From Orobanche coerulescens (Eukaryota; Streptophyta; Magnoliopsida; Lamiales; Orobanchaceae), in the NCBI GenBank assembly GCA_033398695.1, contig CM065810.1, forward strand, positions 141,761,215 through 141,825,214: a DNA stretch of 64,000 bases, read 5' to 3'. Numbering within the stretch: the stretch's first letter is position 1; each line of letters opens with the position of its first letter. The position numbers and the translations under genes are program-made. The notes under the pieces are model-generated. The model saw only the letters and a program-made list of their open reading frames with translations, did not search any database and was not told the DNA's origin. Below, piece after piece: positions 1 to 10,935 of this stretch.

Positions 1-2
1 AA

Positions 3-1121
3 GCGCTGTACGGACTTAAACAAGCCCCTAGAGCCTGGTACGAAACCCTGTCCCAGTATCTAACCAACAACGGATTTGAGAAGGGTGCTGTGGACAAAAC
101 CCTGTTCAAGATACAGGAAGGTGATGACCTTCTAATGGTACAAATCTATGTCGATGATATTATTTTTGGTTCAACTAACCTTGCTCTATGTCAAAGATTC
201 TCTCATCTCATGCAAAGTAAATTTGAAATGAGTATGATGGGGGAACTTAGTTATTTCCTAGGTTTGCAGGTAAAGCAATTGCCTACAGGTATATTCATCA
301 ACCAGGAGAAATACAGCAAGGAGCTTCTCAACAAATTTACAATGAACAATTCCAAATCCTCGCCAACCCCCATGAGCACTTCCGTGCAAATTAGTGCTGA
401 TGAAGCCGGAAAGCCGTTTGACCAATCACTCTACAGGAAGCTCATTGGTTCGCTCCTGTACCTAATGGCTAGCAGGCCCGATATCCAGTTTGCTGTTGGA
501 GTGTGTGCGAGATACCAAGTTACACCTAAGGAATCACACTTCAATACAGCTAAGCGAATCCTGAAGTACATTAAAGGAACAGTCGATGCAGGACTGTGGT
601 ATCCTAAGGAAGGCGGATTTGATTTAGTTGGATACAGCGACTCGGATCTTGGAGGCTGCAAGCTAGATAGGAAGAGTACAAGTGGAACTTGTCAGTTTCT
701 CGGACCTAGACTTGTTTCTTGGTTCAGTAAGAAGCAATTGGCTAACTCTCTTTCCACGGCTGAATCAGAGTACTATGCTGCTGGTAGCTGCTGTATGCAG
801 ATCCTTTGGATGTAGCAACAACTGTCAGACTATGGAATCGATGCTAGAGAGACTCAAATCGTGTGTGATAGCACGAGTGCAATTGCAATCACGCACAATC
901 CTGTTCTGCACTCGCGCACTAAGCATATCAACATGAAGCATCATTTTATCAGGAATCATGTCGAGAACAAGGATGTTCGCCTGGAAAAAGTTCATACAGA
1001 CGCTCGGGCCGACATTTTCACCAAGCCTCTCGACACGGCAAGATTCAACATGCTCGGACAAGAATTGGGAATGCTACGGCGGACTCCTGTAAGTAATTTC
1101 TTGCTTTTACTCAACAATTGA
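3..1121 (+). pseudogene. pol: copia pol C-terminus: reverse transcriptase end and RNase H
   Basis: Reading from base 3, the frame opens with the copia RT block ALYGLKQAPRAWY, then the catalytic YVDD (147-158) in the context MVQIYVDDIIFGS, then the connection region, and the RNase H block GYSDSDLGG...STSGTC...STAESEYYAA. The frame is closed by a TAG at 813-815, right after QILWM, and resumes without a shift with the end of RNase H (CDSTSAI...KHINMKHHFIRNHV...HTDARADIFTKPLDTARF) up to the natural stop at 1119-1121. A single nonsense change therefore separates the last RNase H acidic residue from the rest. The function was reverse transcription of the element RNA inside the virus-like particle. 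The 5' part of the polyprotein is outside the window. Confidence 0.95.
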
Positions 1122-1871
1122 GGGGAATCTTTGTAAGACCCGTGAATACAAGATTCAACATTAATTATCTCGTACACTCGGAATCATCAATACTGCATCT
1201 TGTAGCGGCGAAGGCATATGAATCCTACAATTTGGTGTGTGCAATAATTAAGGGGGAATACTATAGGACCCATGAATACGGATTAATCCAAATATTCTTT
1301 GTATGGAATTCAAAACCTATTAGTACCTTTTTAAGGGGGAACGTCAGACGACGGAAAACAAAGACAAGCTATAGGATTTCGATTCAGTATATAATATAAT
1401 ATTATTTCCTTTTAAAATAATTTTTATCCACGTGCCCTGTTTTTACGTCAAACGTCATGTTCATTAAATGCCTTACACGACATCTGGACAACTGAATCTC
1501 AAAAGCCGCGATGTTTTTAAATTGTTTATTATTTTCAAACCGCCGTTTTAGGCATTTAGGGTATCAACCTATGTCAGAAGTGGGACCCGCTCTATTTTTA
1601 AACTTTTTAATGGATTAGCGTACCAGTTACACTCAGTCCATCCTAACCGTTGATTTCAAAACCGGTTCCCATCCCTTAAAATATGACCATTCGTACTCTG
1701 CAAAACCCTATTTCGCTGCCCAACTATAAAAGGACTGAATCTGCCATTAGAGACTTTTTACGCTTTCTGCAAAATACAAGAGTTCTCAAGCAAATACAGC
1801 CTACATATTTTTCTGCATTTCACTGCGTATTTCCATTGTTTTCTTGTACCCTTTTTCTTAAGAAAACATCA
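1122..1871 (+). other. spacer between copia pol and the extra ORF
   Basis: No coding sequence is seen. It holds three purine-rich PPT-like tracts (ttgaggggaa near 1119, taagggggaa near 1250, taagggggaac near 1333), the first two followed by related text (gtaagacccgtgaatac and ataggacccatgaatac), so this stretch looks like a diverged internal duplication. Downstream lies an A/T-rich segment and a TATA-like box (separate entry). In related copia elements the extra ORF is made from a spliced or separate transcript; which applies here cannot be told. Confidence 0.6.
1725..1733 (+). promoter_or_regulatory. candidate internal TATA box for the extra ORF
   Basis: TATAAAAGG stands about 140 bp upstream of the ATG chosen for the extra ORF (1872), followed by a pyrimidine- and A-rich stretch suitable for a plant 5' UTR. 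This is sequence resemblance only. Confidence 0.35.
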
Positions 1872-4800
1872 ATGGCTGGTCAATCTTCTTCCCCTGTTCT
1901 GAAGAAATCCGCCAACATCATTGATGGCTGGATCTTCTCCAAACCTGTCATCATCGAGCGTATTCTCTCAGAAACCAACGACGCAGAACCTATGGAATAT
2001 ATCATTACTCGTCTTCAACAACAAGGCCTCTATCGCCTTGGAAGCAAGACCGCCGACAAATTCGATGCCCATCTGGTTGAGGAATTCTACCTCAACGCCG
2101 CCGTCTGTTTTCTGTCACTGGACCAGGGAGGTCATGTTGCTGACATCACTGCAACAGTCCAGGGAGTGGAGATCTGTATCGATCGCGATCTGCTCCAGAG
2201 AATCTACAGGCTACCCGCAGATGGCCTGACCATGGACCAACTTGAGACTTTCGGGTCTCAAGAGCTCATTACTAAGTTTTATGGACTATTTACAGGGTCC
2301 AAAGTGGTTGATATGGTGACAACTACTTGTCACAAGAAAAATTTTCTTCTTCATTTTGTGTATCTTCATGACTTTTGCTCCAGGATTATTGAAAACCGAA
2401 CCGGTGCGTTCGAGATGTGCACAAACTTAAGGTTTAGGATGATGGTAGCTATTTTGACCTGTGAAAAGGTCAATTGGTGCCAAATAATTCTGAAACGCCT
2501 ACAAGAGGAGGTGTGCAAACCTGCCACCCAAAAGAAATCCTTTGGTTTAATGCTGAACTACATCCTGACGAAGTGCGGACTGACGCAATCCGCCGATGCG
2601 AAGAAAAATAGCTCGAGGATATACTTAGGAGGCGTCAAGCCCACTGCGTATAACCAGAGCACCATGCACTGCAACCACCCGAGAACCAGGCACATGCCAA
2701 TTTCTGACAACCCAAGAGATGAATCCGTGAAGGTCCCAGAAATGGAATCTTCAAAGAAGCGAAAGCGATCTCACAACAAGAAACACTCTGCTGGTGAGAA
2801 GCCCAAGAAAAGACTCAGGAGGCTTTCAAAAATCAAATCTGACAAGCACTCCAAGGAAGTCTCCCCCGTGGCGCAACCCACTGATGAAGAACCCCAGGGC
2901 CCAACCCCTGTGGAAGAGGTGTCTCCTACTGTATCGACAGTAGGTCCCGAGCCTTTGGCGGCTAGGATGAATATTGAGACATCTGCCAATGCTCAAGACT
3001 TTAGCGAGTCGGATGCCCATTCGGAGCCAAAAGCTACTTCTCCTCTGCGGGATCCCACACCCGTACAGGATCCATATTCCTTCAGGGCACCATCCCCTGT
3101 AAGGAGTCCCTCTTCCGTACAGGATCCCATACTGACAGAATCCTCAAACAGATTCTCAGACGTTATTCGAAGTCCCTCCCCTGACTCGATCATTAATCAG
3201 ACCCTTCTTTCGGTTCAAATTGAACATGCCTACGAGAGATTTTTGCAATGGAAAGGCTACAGGCTAGCTCCGTACGATACACTGTACAATTGGAGCGATT
3301 GGAGCCACTAAGAGAGATTCGTCTCCGAAGTAACAGACTCAACTGAAATTGAGGCCCTGCTTCGATGGGACAACCCCTCTTGCAAGGATTTAATTGAAAG
3401 CCATCTTCTGCACAAATCTGACGCCAGGAGGAAAGGAAAGAAAAAGTCAGAGGACTCTCCCACCAATCCAAAAGATGATGAAGATCATGACTCAGACGAC
3501 GACGACGGCGCTTTACAAGCAGGTCTGAGAATGAGTCGTGAATAGGCTGAATCTCGAGACGCCTCTCCACCCAGAGATGACGAAGGGCCTTCTACCCAGG
3601 CCAATCCCCCTTTGCCACAGCCTGAGAACATTCCTGACCAAGAGGAATCAGTCCCTCCAGTCGATGAAGTACAAGAAATTTTGGAACAGGCACCTGAGCC
3701 TGCTGCGACCGAAGAAGCCATTCCTGAAAGCCAACAGGAGGATTCAGTCCCTCCTGCATCCATGATTGCTGAAGAATCTTCGCAACAGGAAGCTTCTCAA
3801 CCCCCTGTCGCCGAACCACAGGAAGCTGCTCCCGCCCATTCAACCATGGAATCCGAGGACGGTATCGAACCTGAGGATGTCCAACTTACTTCACGCCCAT
3901 CCGTGAATGTAAGAAGGTTGAACAGCGCTGCAGACCTTGCCCAACCAGATTTTCCGATCTCTGCCGCACGAAAAGAGCGCCTGCGAGCTCTTGGCCTTCA
4001 GACTGTAATCATCCAGGATGCAGTAAATGCTCTATCTTCCGTTGAAAAAGCATTGAATTGGATGCATACTTCTGCCGTCGAAGAAATGACCACTCTTCAA
4101 CATGAAGTATCTCGTGTTGTCGACGCATTCATTCTTTTGCCAGAGTTTTCAAGCAAGCCTTGAAGATCATGGAAGATAAGCAGGAGCAACTGCTGAAGGA
4201 GGAAGCTACAAAGACGAGGATAGCTGAAGCCAAGACCGCTTGTGCTATGATTGAGAACAGCTCTCAACTGCGTGCTCACGACAAATGCATTCAGGAAATG
4301 TCGCAGACTCTTTCCTCCCTTGTAGAGAGAATGAGCAAAGACGAGACAAAACAGACACCGCTCTAGAAATCCTGCAAAGTCTTGATGAAGCCAAAAAGGA
4401 GGAAGAGGCACGAGAAGGCGCTAGAGAATTAGCCGCAACAAGAAAGGGAATTTGAGGTCGCTGTAACAGATTACCGCGAATTGAACGAGCTAGCACCTCC
4501 ATCCCAAAGTTTTAAAATTTCAGGCTCCAGACCGGAATTTCATGATCCCAATGTCCCTTGGCAAACTCTTATTCAGAGACCTTCGGAAATTTGTCTGCCG
4601 ACCAACCGCAACCCAACTGCCGACGAAGTGAAGCACTGGAGGAAGAACGAACTGATGAGATACTTTGTCAGACTCATCAGGGAATCCGCCATCTTCAAAA
4701 ACTATAAAACGTTAGCGGAGGCCGCAGATAAATTTACGAAGATGCTAGAAGACGGGAAACTCCCTCTCCAAGTCGAAATGAAATCCAAACATAGAAGAGG

Positions 4801-4963
4801 AGATCGGGTCACCCATACAGAAGACTGGATACTTGCCTTTGATCGATCATATGAAGGAAGAGCGATATACCAGGATCGAGGCAATGATTCTCTTCAAAAC
4901 TGGTGGCGTGGCACCGAGAATGAACCAGGGAAAAGACCATGGAGGCATGCAGATTATAGATAA
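1872..4963 (+). pseudogene. copia additional ORF (env-like / plant retrotransposon extra ORF), decayed
   Basis: Starts at ATG 1872 (MAGQSSSPVLKK); an upstream in-frame ATG at 1683 exists but precedes the TATA-like box. Visible parts in order: a globular N-terminal domain of about 230 residues with the pattern FYLNAAV...VQGVEICIDRDLLQRIYRLP, which resembles the so-called putative plant transposon domain of extra ORFs; a basic bipartite stretch (KKRKRSHNKK, KPKKRLRRLSK) that looks like a nuclear localisation signal; a long Pro/Ser/Glu-rich low-complexity region with DPTPVQDP-type repeats; a Glu/Lys/Gln coiled coil (about 4000-4480); a C-terminal domain (about 4490-4963). Breaks: TAA at 3309-3311, TAG at 3543-3545 (same frame continues after both), and frameshifts near 4140, 4335 and 4430. 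Its function in any element is not established; no signal peptide or membrane segment typical of an envelope is obvious. Confidence 0.8.
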
Positions 4964-5452
4964 GGAGCTGAAATCTATGTATATTTTGATTTTGTAATTT
5001 CTATTCGAAACAGCAAACTCTGTACTCAATCATTTTGAATATCAATAAAAACGTTTGTTTGTCTTGAAAGATTACAACTCGTAATCTACTGTGTTAATGT
5101 ATGATTACTTAAATTGTTTGATAGAAATCTCAAGTTAGATAAACTTGATTGAAAAACAAGCTGTACGAACTAGTCTACGAACAGTTCATAATTTCAGTTG
5201 TAAACTTAGAATACATTGTAAGATTGTGCCTGTGCGCCAATCATAAGCTTAAGTTGTAAACTGTATCGAACGTGCCTGCGAGCAGTTCATTATTATAGAC
5301 TAAGTCACTAAGTCAGACCTTTTGACGAAAGACCAAGAAATCTGCCAGAAGTCATCAAAGAAGATCGCTTCATGAAGAAGGTTTTGGCATCATCAAGAAG
5401 ACTTGAAGAGTTAAGAAAGTTAGTCTTGGCAAATTGTCAAAAAGGGGGAAAT
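4964..5452 (+). other. copia 3' untranslated region with polypurine tract
   Basis: A/T-rich non-coding DNA between the extra ORF and the LTR. A short theme (gtgcctgtgcgcca..., gtgcctgcgagcagttcat) occurs twice around 5228-5290 together with the phrase aagttgtaaact. The PPT is aaaaagggggaa at 5439-5450, two bases before the LTR. Confidence 0.7.
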
Positions 5453-5764
5453 TGTTGGGAAAACAAATACCCTGTATCGAAACAGCCGGGATACCCGATC
5501 CCTGTATCGAATGATATTTGATAAAGAGGTTTTGACATATATGCCAATCCGAATACAGTAAAGGAAACTGTATCGAGGCTTTAAGGCTTTATCCTGTATC
5601 GAAGACCTGCCTCGAATCAGCATAAAGTGAAGCTCTTCAGTACAGCAAGAAGACTTGTAAAAAGACCAAGTATGGAAACTGTCTCGAAACCCAAAATACA
5701 GTTATCTTCCATACAGCTCACAACAGGACAAAGAAGGAACAGAAGTCAAGTCCCGTTGAATAAA

Positions 5765-5805
5765 GTAGTATTTAAATACTCAAGGATAAAGTATTTAAAT
5801 ACTAC
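5765..5805. repeat. 16-bp perfect inverted repeat in copia U3
   Basis: Arms GTAGTATTTAAATACT (5765-5780) and AGTATTTAAATACTAC (5790-5805) are exact reverse complements around a 9-base loop; each arm is itself largely palindromic (AGTATTTAAATACT). It lies about 110 bp upstream of the TATA box. Confidence 0.9.
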
Positions 5806-5913
5806 CAGTCTTCAGATCTTCAGAATCCCGCGAAATCCGGATCGTGTCATAATCCCGTTGGAACAAAATCCCATTCAAACGGATACATCTCAACGGATAC
5901 TTTCTTCAGAGAC

Positions 5914-5922
5914 TATATATAT
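5914..5922 (+). promoter_or_regulatory. TATA box of the copia LTR
   Basis: TATATATAT in a GC-neutral context, in the middle of the LTR as expected for the U3/R boundary. Confidence 0.55.
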
Positions 5923-6599
5923 CTTATGAAGACATTGAAGATCACTTACCAAGTAACCTAACACTCAAGCTATCAAAAGTTATCATCAGAGCAAACATAT
6001 CTCCAAAGCTTACTGCCATTAAGAACGAAAGAGATATACAAAGGCTCAACATCAAGAAACCATCATCACCAAGAACTTCATATTCAAAGTCTGCTGTTCT
6101 TACTGTTGCCTACCTTTTACCTCTGTATAAAACCGAGCTCTGTGTGAACTCAACAAGTTATTACGACTGTGTGGGACGAATAAGGACGAAGCTTTGAACC
6201 GTGTGAAGAAGCAAGTCAAGAAGGAAGCTTTAACCAACTGTGTGAGCGGTTGAAAGCGACATTCTTTGTATCAATCTGTGTGAACGATACAAGGATAGGT
6301 TTGATTATAATTACGTAGTTGTGTACGCAGTAATTATAATAAACTTTTTACTCCTGTGTGGAGGACCAGTGGACGTAGAGGGGTTTACCTCGAACCACTT
6401 TAATTACTGTGTTATTTACCTTCAGATTTTACTGTTTTAAATTACTGTGATATATTAAGTATACACTATACACTTAGTTGCTGTATCCACAGCAACCTAC
6501 TGTATCCAAGACTTCCGCTACGTACTCAGATTTAGAATCCGTACAGTTTGTTGTTTAAACTATTTTCCAAACTGTATCCAGTATACTTAGTGGCCAACA

Positions 6600-8851
6600 T
6601 GCATGAATACTGTCGGTGCATTAGTTAACCCAAAAGGCATAACTACAAATTCATAATGCCCATATCTCGTCCGAAATGCCGTCTTCGGAACGTCGGACTC
6701 TCTCACCCTGAGTTGATAATACCCTGATCTTAAATCAATTTTCGAGAAAACTGCAGCCCCTACAACTGATCAAATAAATCTTCTATACGAGGCAAATGGT
6801 ACTTGTTCTTGATGGTTACTTTGTTCAGCTCACGGTAGTCGATGCACAAACGTAGTGAACCTTCCTTATTTCTCACAAAAAGAACAGGCGCGCCCCAAGG
6901 CGAAGCGCTCGGTCTGATGTACCCTCTTTCCAGAAGTTCTCCCAGCTAATTCTTTAATTCTTGCATCTCGGAAGGTGCCATTCGATAAGGTGCCTTAGAA
7001 ATCGGAGCCGCATCTGGCTCTAAGTGCACAGAAATCCTATCTCCCGATCTGGCGGTAATCCCGGGAATCGTCTGGAAAAACATCGGGATACTCATTAACA
7101 ACCGGAATTGAAGGGAAATCAACTTCGTTCCCTTCCGTTTTCTAGGCATAACACCAATAGCCCGTACAACCTTTATTCAAAAGTTTTATGGCTTTCATGG
7201 CGCTGATAAGTAACTTGGATTGGCCCGACTTACGTCCCAAAAATGAGTACTCGGATCTGTCTTTAGTTATCATGGTGATAACCTTAGTACGGTAATTCAT
7301 AATCGCTTGGTGACTAACAAGCCAATCCTCGCCAAGGATCACGTCCTTGCCTACCATATCAACTACAATCAGATTAGATAACCATTCCATACCGGATATT
7401 ATCACCGGAAAATCATTATTCTCCCGGTTCCCCATAATTCTATCCCTGCTAGGGAGTTTCACAATGAAGGGATCGCAAGCAGTCATACAAGTTATATTCA
7501 AACGACGTACACACTCCAAGGAAATAAAAGAATGTGTAGCACCCATATCAAAAAGCACACGGACTGGATGAGATAAAATATGAATGGTACCTGAAGCCAC
7601 TGCCGCATTGAGTTCGTCTGTTCGACGCATCTCATAGGCCCGTGGTTGTACAGAACCGATGCTAGAGTTTCCCCCTCCAGCGTTCTGACCCCGTCCCCGG
7701 CCCCTGCCGTAATTCTGCTGAGATTGACCAAAAGATTGCTGCTGATTAACGCCTTGGTCAAGTGGTGTTGGGGCAGAAGCCCGAGTGTCCAAAGTCTCAT
7801 TTGGTTCGGAACAATAATCCGCTCTATGTCCCATCTGTCCGCAAGTGTGACATCTCAACAGTGGAAAATTGCATTCCAAATTAACGTGGCCTGGACGACC
7901 ATAATTATAGCAAGTTACCGTGCGATTTGTGGTGCCCGGAGCAGAATGGAAACCCATCTTTCCTTTAGCAGAACGTGACGACTGTCTGGTAGAACGGTTA
8001 GTCGTTTGTGATCTCTAGAAGTTGCCACTCTTAGAGCCGGAAAAATTTTTCGCGATCTTCTACTTCTTCGATTCTTCAGTGGTATCATTGTCGGGGCTCA
8101 ACATATCATGGGCTAAAGCTCTGTCCTGATATTCCTTCAGTGTGGTGCAAGCAAATCTGGCCATGTACCGCTGTAATTCCATATTTATCCACACATCAAA
8201 ATAACGGATCTTATCATGCTCGTTTCGCACTTGATCCTTAACTTGGATCAATTGTTGGTTGTACTCTACAATTGCTTGTGAAACGGGAATATTCTGCGGT
8301 TTAGCCTCGAAAAAGGCTCGAATTCGGCTCTCTTGTACCGACCAATGACAAAACTCGGCCTCCAAAAGCTCTTTAAATTCATCCCACGTGGCAACATGAT
8401 CCTGTGGCTTGATGACTTTCCACCATGTAGCGGCCTCCTTGGTGAGGAAATACTGAGCAATCGGTACTTTCCTCACTTCGGGGCAATCAACCGCTTCAAA
8501 AATTTTCTCCAACTACGCTAGCCAATCTTCCCAACCTAACGGGTCTGTGGAACCGCCAAACTGTGGAGGGTGCATACGGATTATATTCTGAAGCAAGGCA
8601 TCCGCGTTCGGGTTCGGATTATTCAGCTGAACGGTTTGGGCTAAAATGGTTATCTGGTTAGCCAATTGTTGAAGTACATTCGCAACTCCAACGTCCGCAT
8701 GGTTTCCCTGGCCAGTCGATTGGTCGTGCTGACTTTCGGTGTCCGGATGCACCGAGTTCGATAAACTGGGGTTGGTTGACCCCGCAACAGAACTGAGGGA
8801 GACGTCCGCGCCACGTCCTCGTCCACGACCACAGCCCCTACCAGCTGACAT
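6600..8851 (-). pseudogene. gag-pol: element D gag-pol (gag, zinc knuckles, protease, RT fingers/palm), decayed
   Basis: Start chosen at ATG 8849-8851 (MSAGRGCGRGRGRG), a basic N-terminus usual for this Gag type. The capsid part contains HPPQFGGSTDPLGWEDWL and KIFEAVDCPEVRKV; the knuckles are CYNYGRPGHVNLEC (second Cys replaced by Tyr) and CHTCGQMGHRADYC (intact). The protease has VLFDMGATHSFIS in place of the usual D-S/T-G. RT begins with APYRMAP and has RELNKV and [25 protein letters not shown] is the last block before the copia insertion. Breaks in the gag frame: TAG at 8513-8515, TAG at 8060-8062, another TAG near 8018, TAG at 7142-7144; a frameshift near 7090; TAG at 6946-6948; more shifts before 6600. 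A GCG-free frame cannot be read through, so no product is expected. Confidence 0.9.
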
Positions 8852-9094
8852 ACTGAAGAACACACAAGGCACGTAAGTACAATTCAATCGCACGTCATCG
8901 AAGTGACCGATTCTCAAGAATACCAAAATAGAAACAAGACGAATAAGGAAACACCAGAAGAGTCAGAGGTCTTACAACTACCGGTCGCACTGTGATGATG
9001 GCAGAGTAGTGATACTGTGGACAAATGAAGACTCAATCTAACCAAAAGACCGAAAGCCTAGGTATCCATGGACCTAAGCTCTGATACCATATTC
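8852..9094 (-). other. element D leader between PBS and gag
   Basis: Short 5' leader on the - strand. It contains the PBS, the complementary arm GATGATGGCA/GATACT (8994-9016 on +) that matches the LTR (see findings), and a possible splice donor GTAAGA (about 8970-8975). Confidence 0.6.
9072..9089 (-). other. primer-binding site, tRNA-iMet type
   Basis: Reverse complement reads TGGTATCAGAGCTTAGGT; the first 12 bases match the 3' end of plant initiator-Met tRNA. Five bases separate it from the LTR end at 9095. Confidence 0.88.
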
Positions 9095-9656
9095 TGTAAC
9101 ATCCCCAAGTTATTCAGGGTATATTACTGCCGTGAACCCCACAGTGGGACCCACAAGGCAAATCATACGCGGAACTATAAAACTTGACCGAGAAGGTCCA
9201 AATATAATGAAATGAAAGACGATACAAAGAGTATTCAAGTCATGTCCAACGTAATCAAATATATCACAGTACAGAATCAAAACCTCGGCAACACAGGCCG
9301 AAACATCAAGGAAGACTGAAAAAAAACAATACTCGAGTATTCAATAACCATTCCAGTATAACAACACTGAATGGAGGAACACAAAACATAACTGGAGATA
9401 AGACATAGTATCATGCTTGCCCATCATCTTCATGCCGACCCGATACCTACCTATCCGCTCTCCTGGAACTTGAAATATATAAAAAGTATTTCCCCCATAA
9501 AGGGGTTAGCCGTCGAATAGCTAGTGCAAGTATATCAAGTATGAAACACAATACTCCTCGAAAATAAAGTAAAGGTAACCGTCAATTCATCAATTCAAGA
9601 CTAGTATTCCGGAATAACTAAATCTCATAGAATCACATCAATACATCCATGATCAA

Positions 9657-9794
9657 CCGTGGAACCGCACCAGAGACTACGGAACCCTCAGGGAACCCGT
9701 CGGCCCGCCCCAGAGTGGTTAACCCAAATTATCCGTGGAATCACACCAAAGGCTGCGAAACCCTCAGGGGACCTGTTGGCCCGCCCCAGAGTGG
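9657..9794. repeat. 2 x 76-bp tandem repeat in D LTR
   Basis: Copies start at 9657 and 9733 (ccgtggaacc..., ccgtggaatc...) and both end in cggcccgccccagagtgg or its near-copy ttggcccgccccagagtgg. GC-rich compared with the flanks; similar GC-rich repeats sit at the equivalent place in the other LTR families. Confidence 0.85.
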
Positions 9795-10409
9795 ATATAA
9801 ACAATCATTCCATTCATATATCTTACTTTCAAAGTCGAGAACGTATAATCATAAATATATAGTTGCCTTTGAGACATCGAGAAATTGAACGGAAAAGAGT
9901 ATGAGTTCGGTAGGTCCAAGAACGCGCTTTCGGCACCTAAACGATTTGTAAGGGATATGATAATCAATAATCCATACTCATAATTCACGAAGAAACTCCC
10001 GAAACCCATTTACGATTCACCAAAATACAAGGGTAAACAACTAGAGTTTGGAAAATCACCCAAACCCTTACAAGTCCGAACACGGCACAAACCAATCTGT
10101 AAAATCGTAGGAAAAGCATGTATACGGGATAGATACATTATAATCTAAGGGTTCTCAAGCTTTAAAATGGATAAATCGGACGAATCTAGGAAAAATCCCA
10201 AAATTCCCAAAAAATAGGGTTCTAAGGATTTTTGCCTTGATTTAGACGATAGAATGGATTAGATGTTGTTAAATCCTTGTTCTCCAACCAAAGATGTTGA
10301 TATCTAAAGAAAGATCGCTTCCAAACTCCCCGAATCGCCTAAATCTGCTGCTCCCGGTCGGAAATTGAGTGAGAGGATGAAAATGCCGAAAAGGAAGTCA
10401 ACTGTCCAA

Positions 10410-10415
10410 TATATA
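10410..10415 (-). promoter_or_regulatory. TATA box of D LTR
   Basis: TATATA on the - strand, lying immediately downstream (in transcription direction) of the palindrome array. Confidence 0.55.
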
Positions 10416-10423
10416 CTCGCCCA

Positions 10424-10935
10424 GTCTAGCGCACGCTATGCTTAGATTATTAGCATGCGCTAGCAAGGTCACCGGGTAGTCCAGTGGCTTCTGCCGGCCC
10501 CGTTAGCGTGCGCTAATCGCCTTATATTAGCGTGCACTAGCCAAAAACTGGAGTCCAGAACCTACTGTCCTCTGCCCTGCTCGAGTCTTAGCATGCGCTA
10601 CCGCTATGGCTTAGCATGCGCTACGCAGCTCTGATAGCGTGCGCTATCCGAAGACTAGCATACGTTACTTGGTAGTCCAGAAAACCTGACAACCTCAGTG
10701 CCTCTGCCAACCAGCCCGTTAGCCTGCGCTACGGACGGATGTTAGCGCGCGCTACTGACCATGAATAGCGTGCGTTAACGATCTCCTAGTGCGCATTAAC
10801 TGCGAGTCCAGAAAGCAGTATGAGTTACTGGTTCTGACTTGACTGGTCCCTTAGCGCGCGCTATGGCTCAAAGCTAGCGTGCGCTACTGAAGCAGAATTA
10901 GCGTGCGTTAGCTTAGGCCTAGCGTGTGTTATTTC
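10424..10935. repeat. array of about 16 TTAGCGYGCGCTAA-type palindromes
   Basis: About sixteen occurrences of a near-palindrome with consensus TTAGCGTGCGCTAA or TAGCGCGCGCTA, spaced roughly 25-40 bp, separated by unrelated spacer sequence. Some copies are perfect palindromes (TAGCGCGCGCTA near 10742 and 10852). The array ends next to the TATA box. Confidence 0.9.

Larger units (their letters stand above)
1..6599 (+). mobile_element. Ty1/copia LTR retrotransposon, 3' part, with extra ORF after pol
   Basis: The order RT end, RNase H, long spacer, extra ORF, PPT, 3' LTR is that of a copia element with an additional ORF downstream of pol, as in Sirevirus/Maximus-type elements; the clade is an inference. 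The 5' LTR, gag, protease, integrase and most of RT lie left of the window. The element ends at CCAACA (6594-6599) and the next bases continue the reverse transcriptase of a - strand gypsy element, so it is a nested insertion. The expected TSD is the 5 bp tgcat at 6600-6604; its partner is outside the window. Pol and the extra ORF are broken, so this copy is non-autonomous now. Confidence 0.93.
5453..6599 (+). repeat. copia 3' LTR (1147 bp)
   Basis: Begins TGTTGGGAAAAC directly after the PPT and ends ...GGCCAACA, so the ends form a perfect 6-bp inverted repeat TGTTGG/CCAACA. U3 contains the word CTGTATCGA repeatedly (near 5471, 5502, 5569, 5591 and a variant near 5680), a long inverted repeat and a TATA box. 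The later part contains a loosely repeated tgtgtgaac/ctgtgtg theme (6140-6360) and a final run of ctgtatcca words (6480-6585). The 5' LTR is outside the window, so age cannot be estimated. Confidence 0.93.

Noticed and set aside
1872..4963. Calling the copia extra ORF a host gene
   Set aside because: It lies between copia pol and the copia PPT/LTR on the same strand, the standard place of retrotransposon extra ORFs.
10424..10935. CRISPR-like array of spaced repeats
   Set aside because: Repeats are short and variable, spacers irregular, and the context is a plant LTR promoter; no cas genes exist in such a genome.
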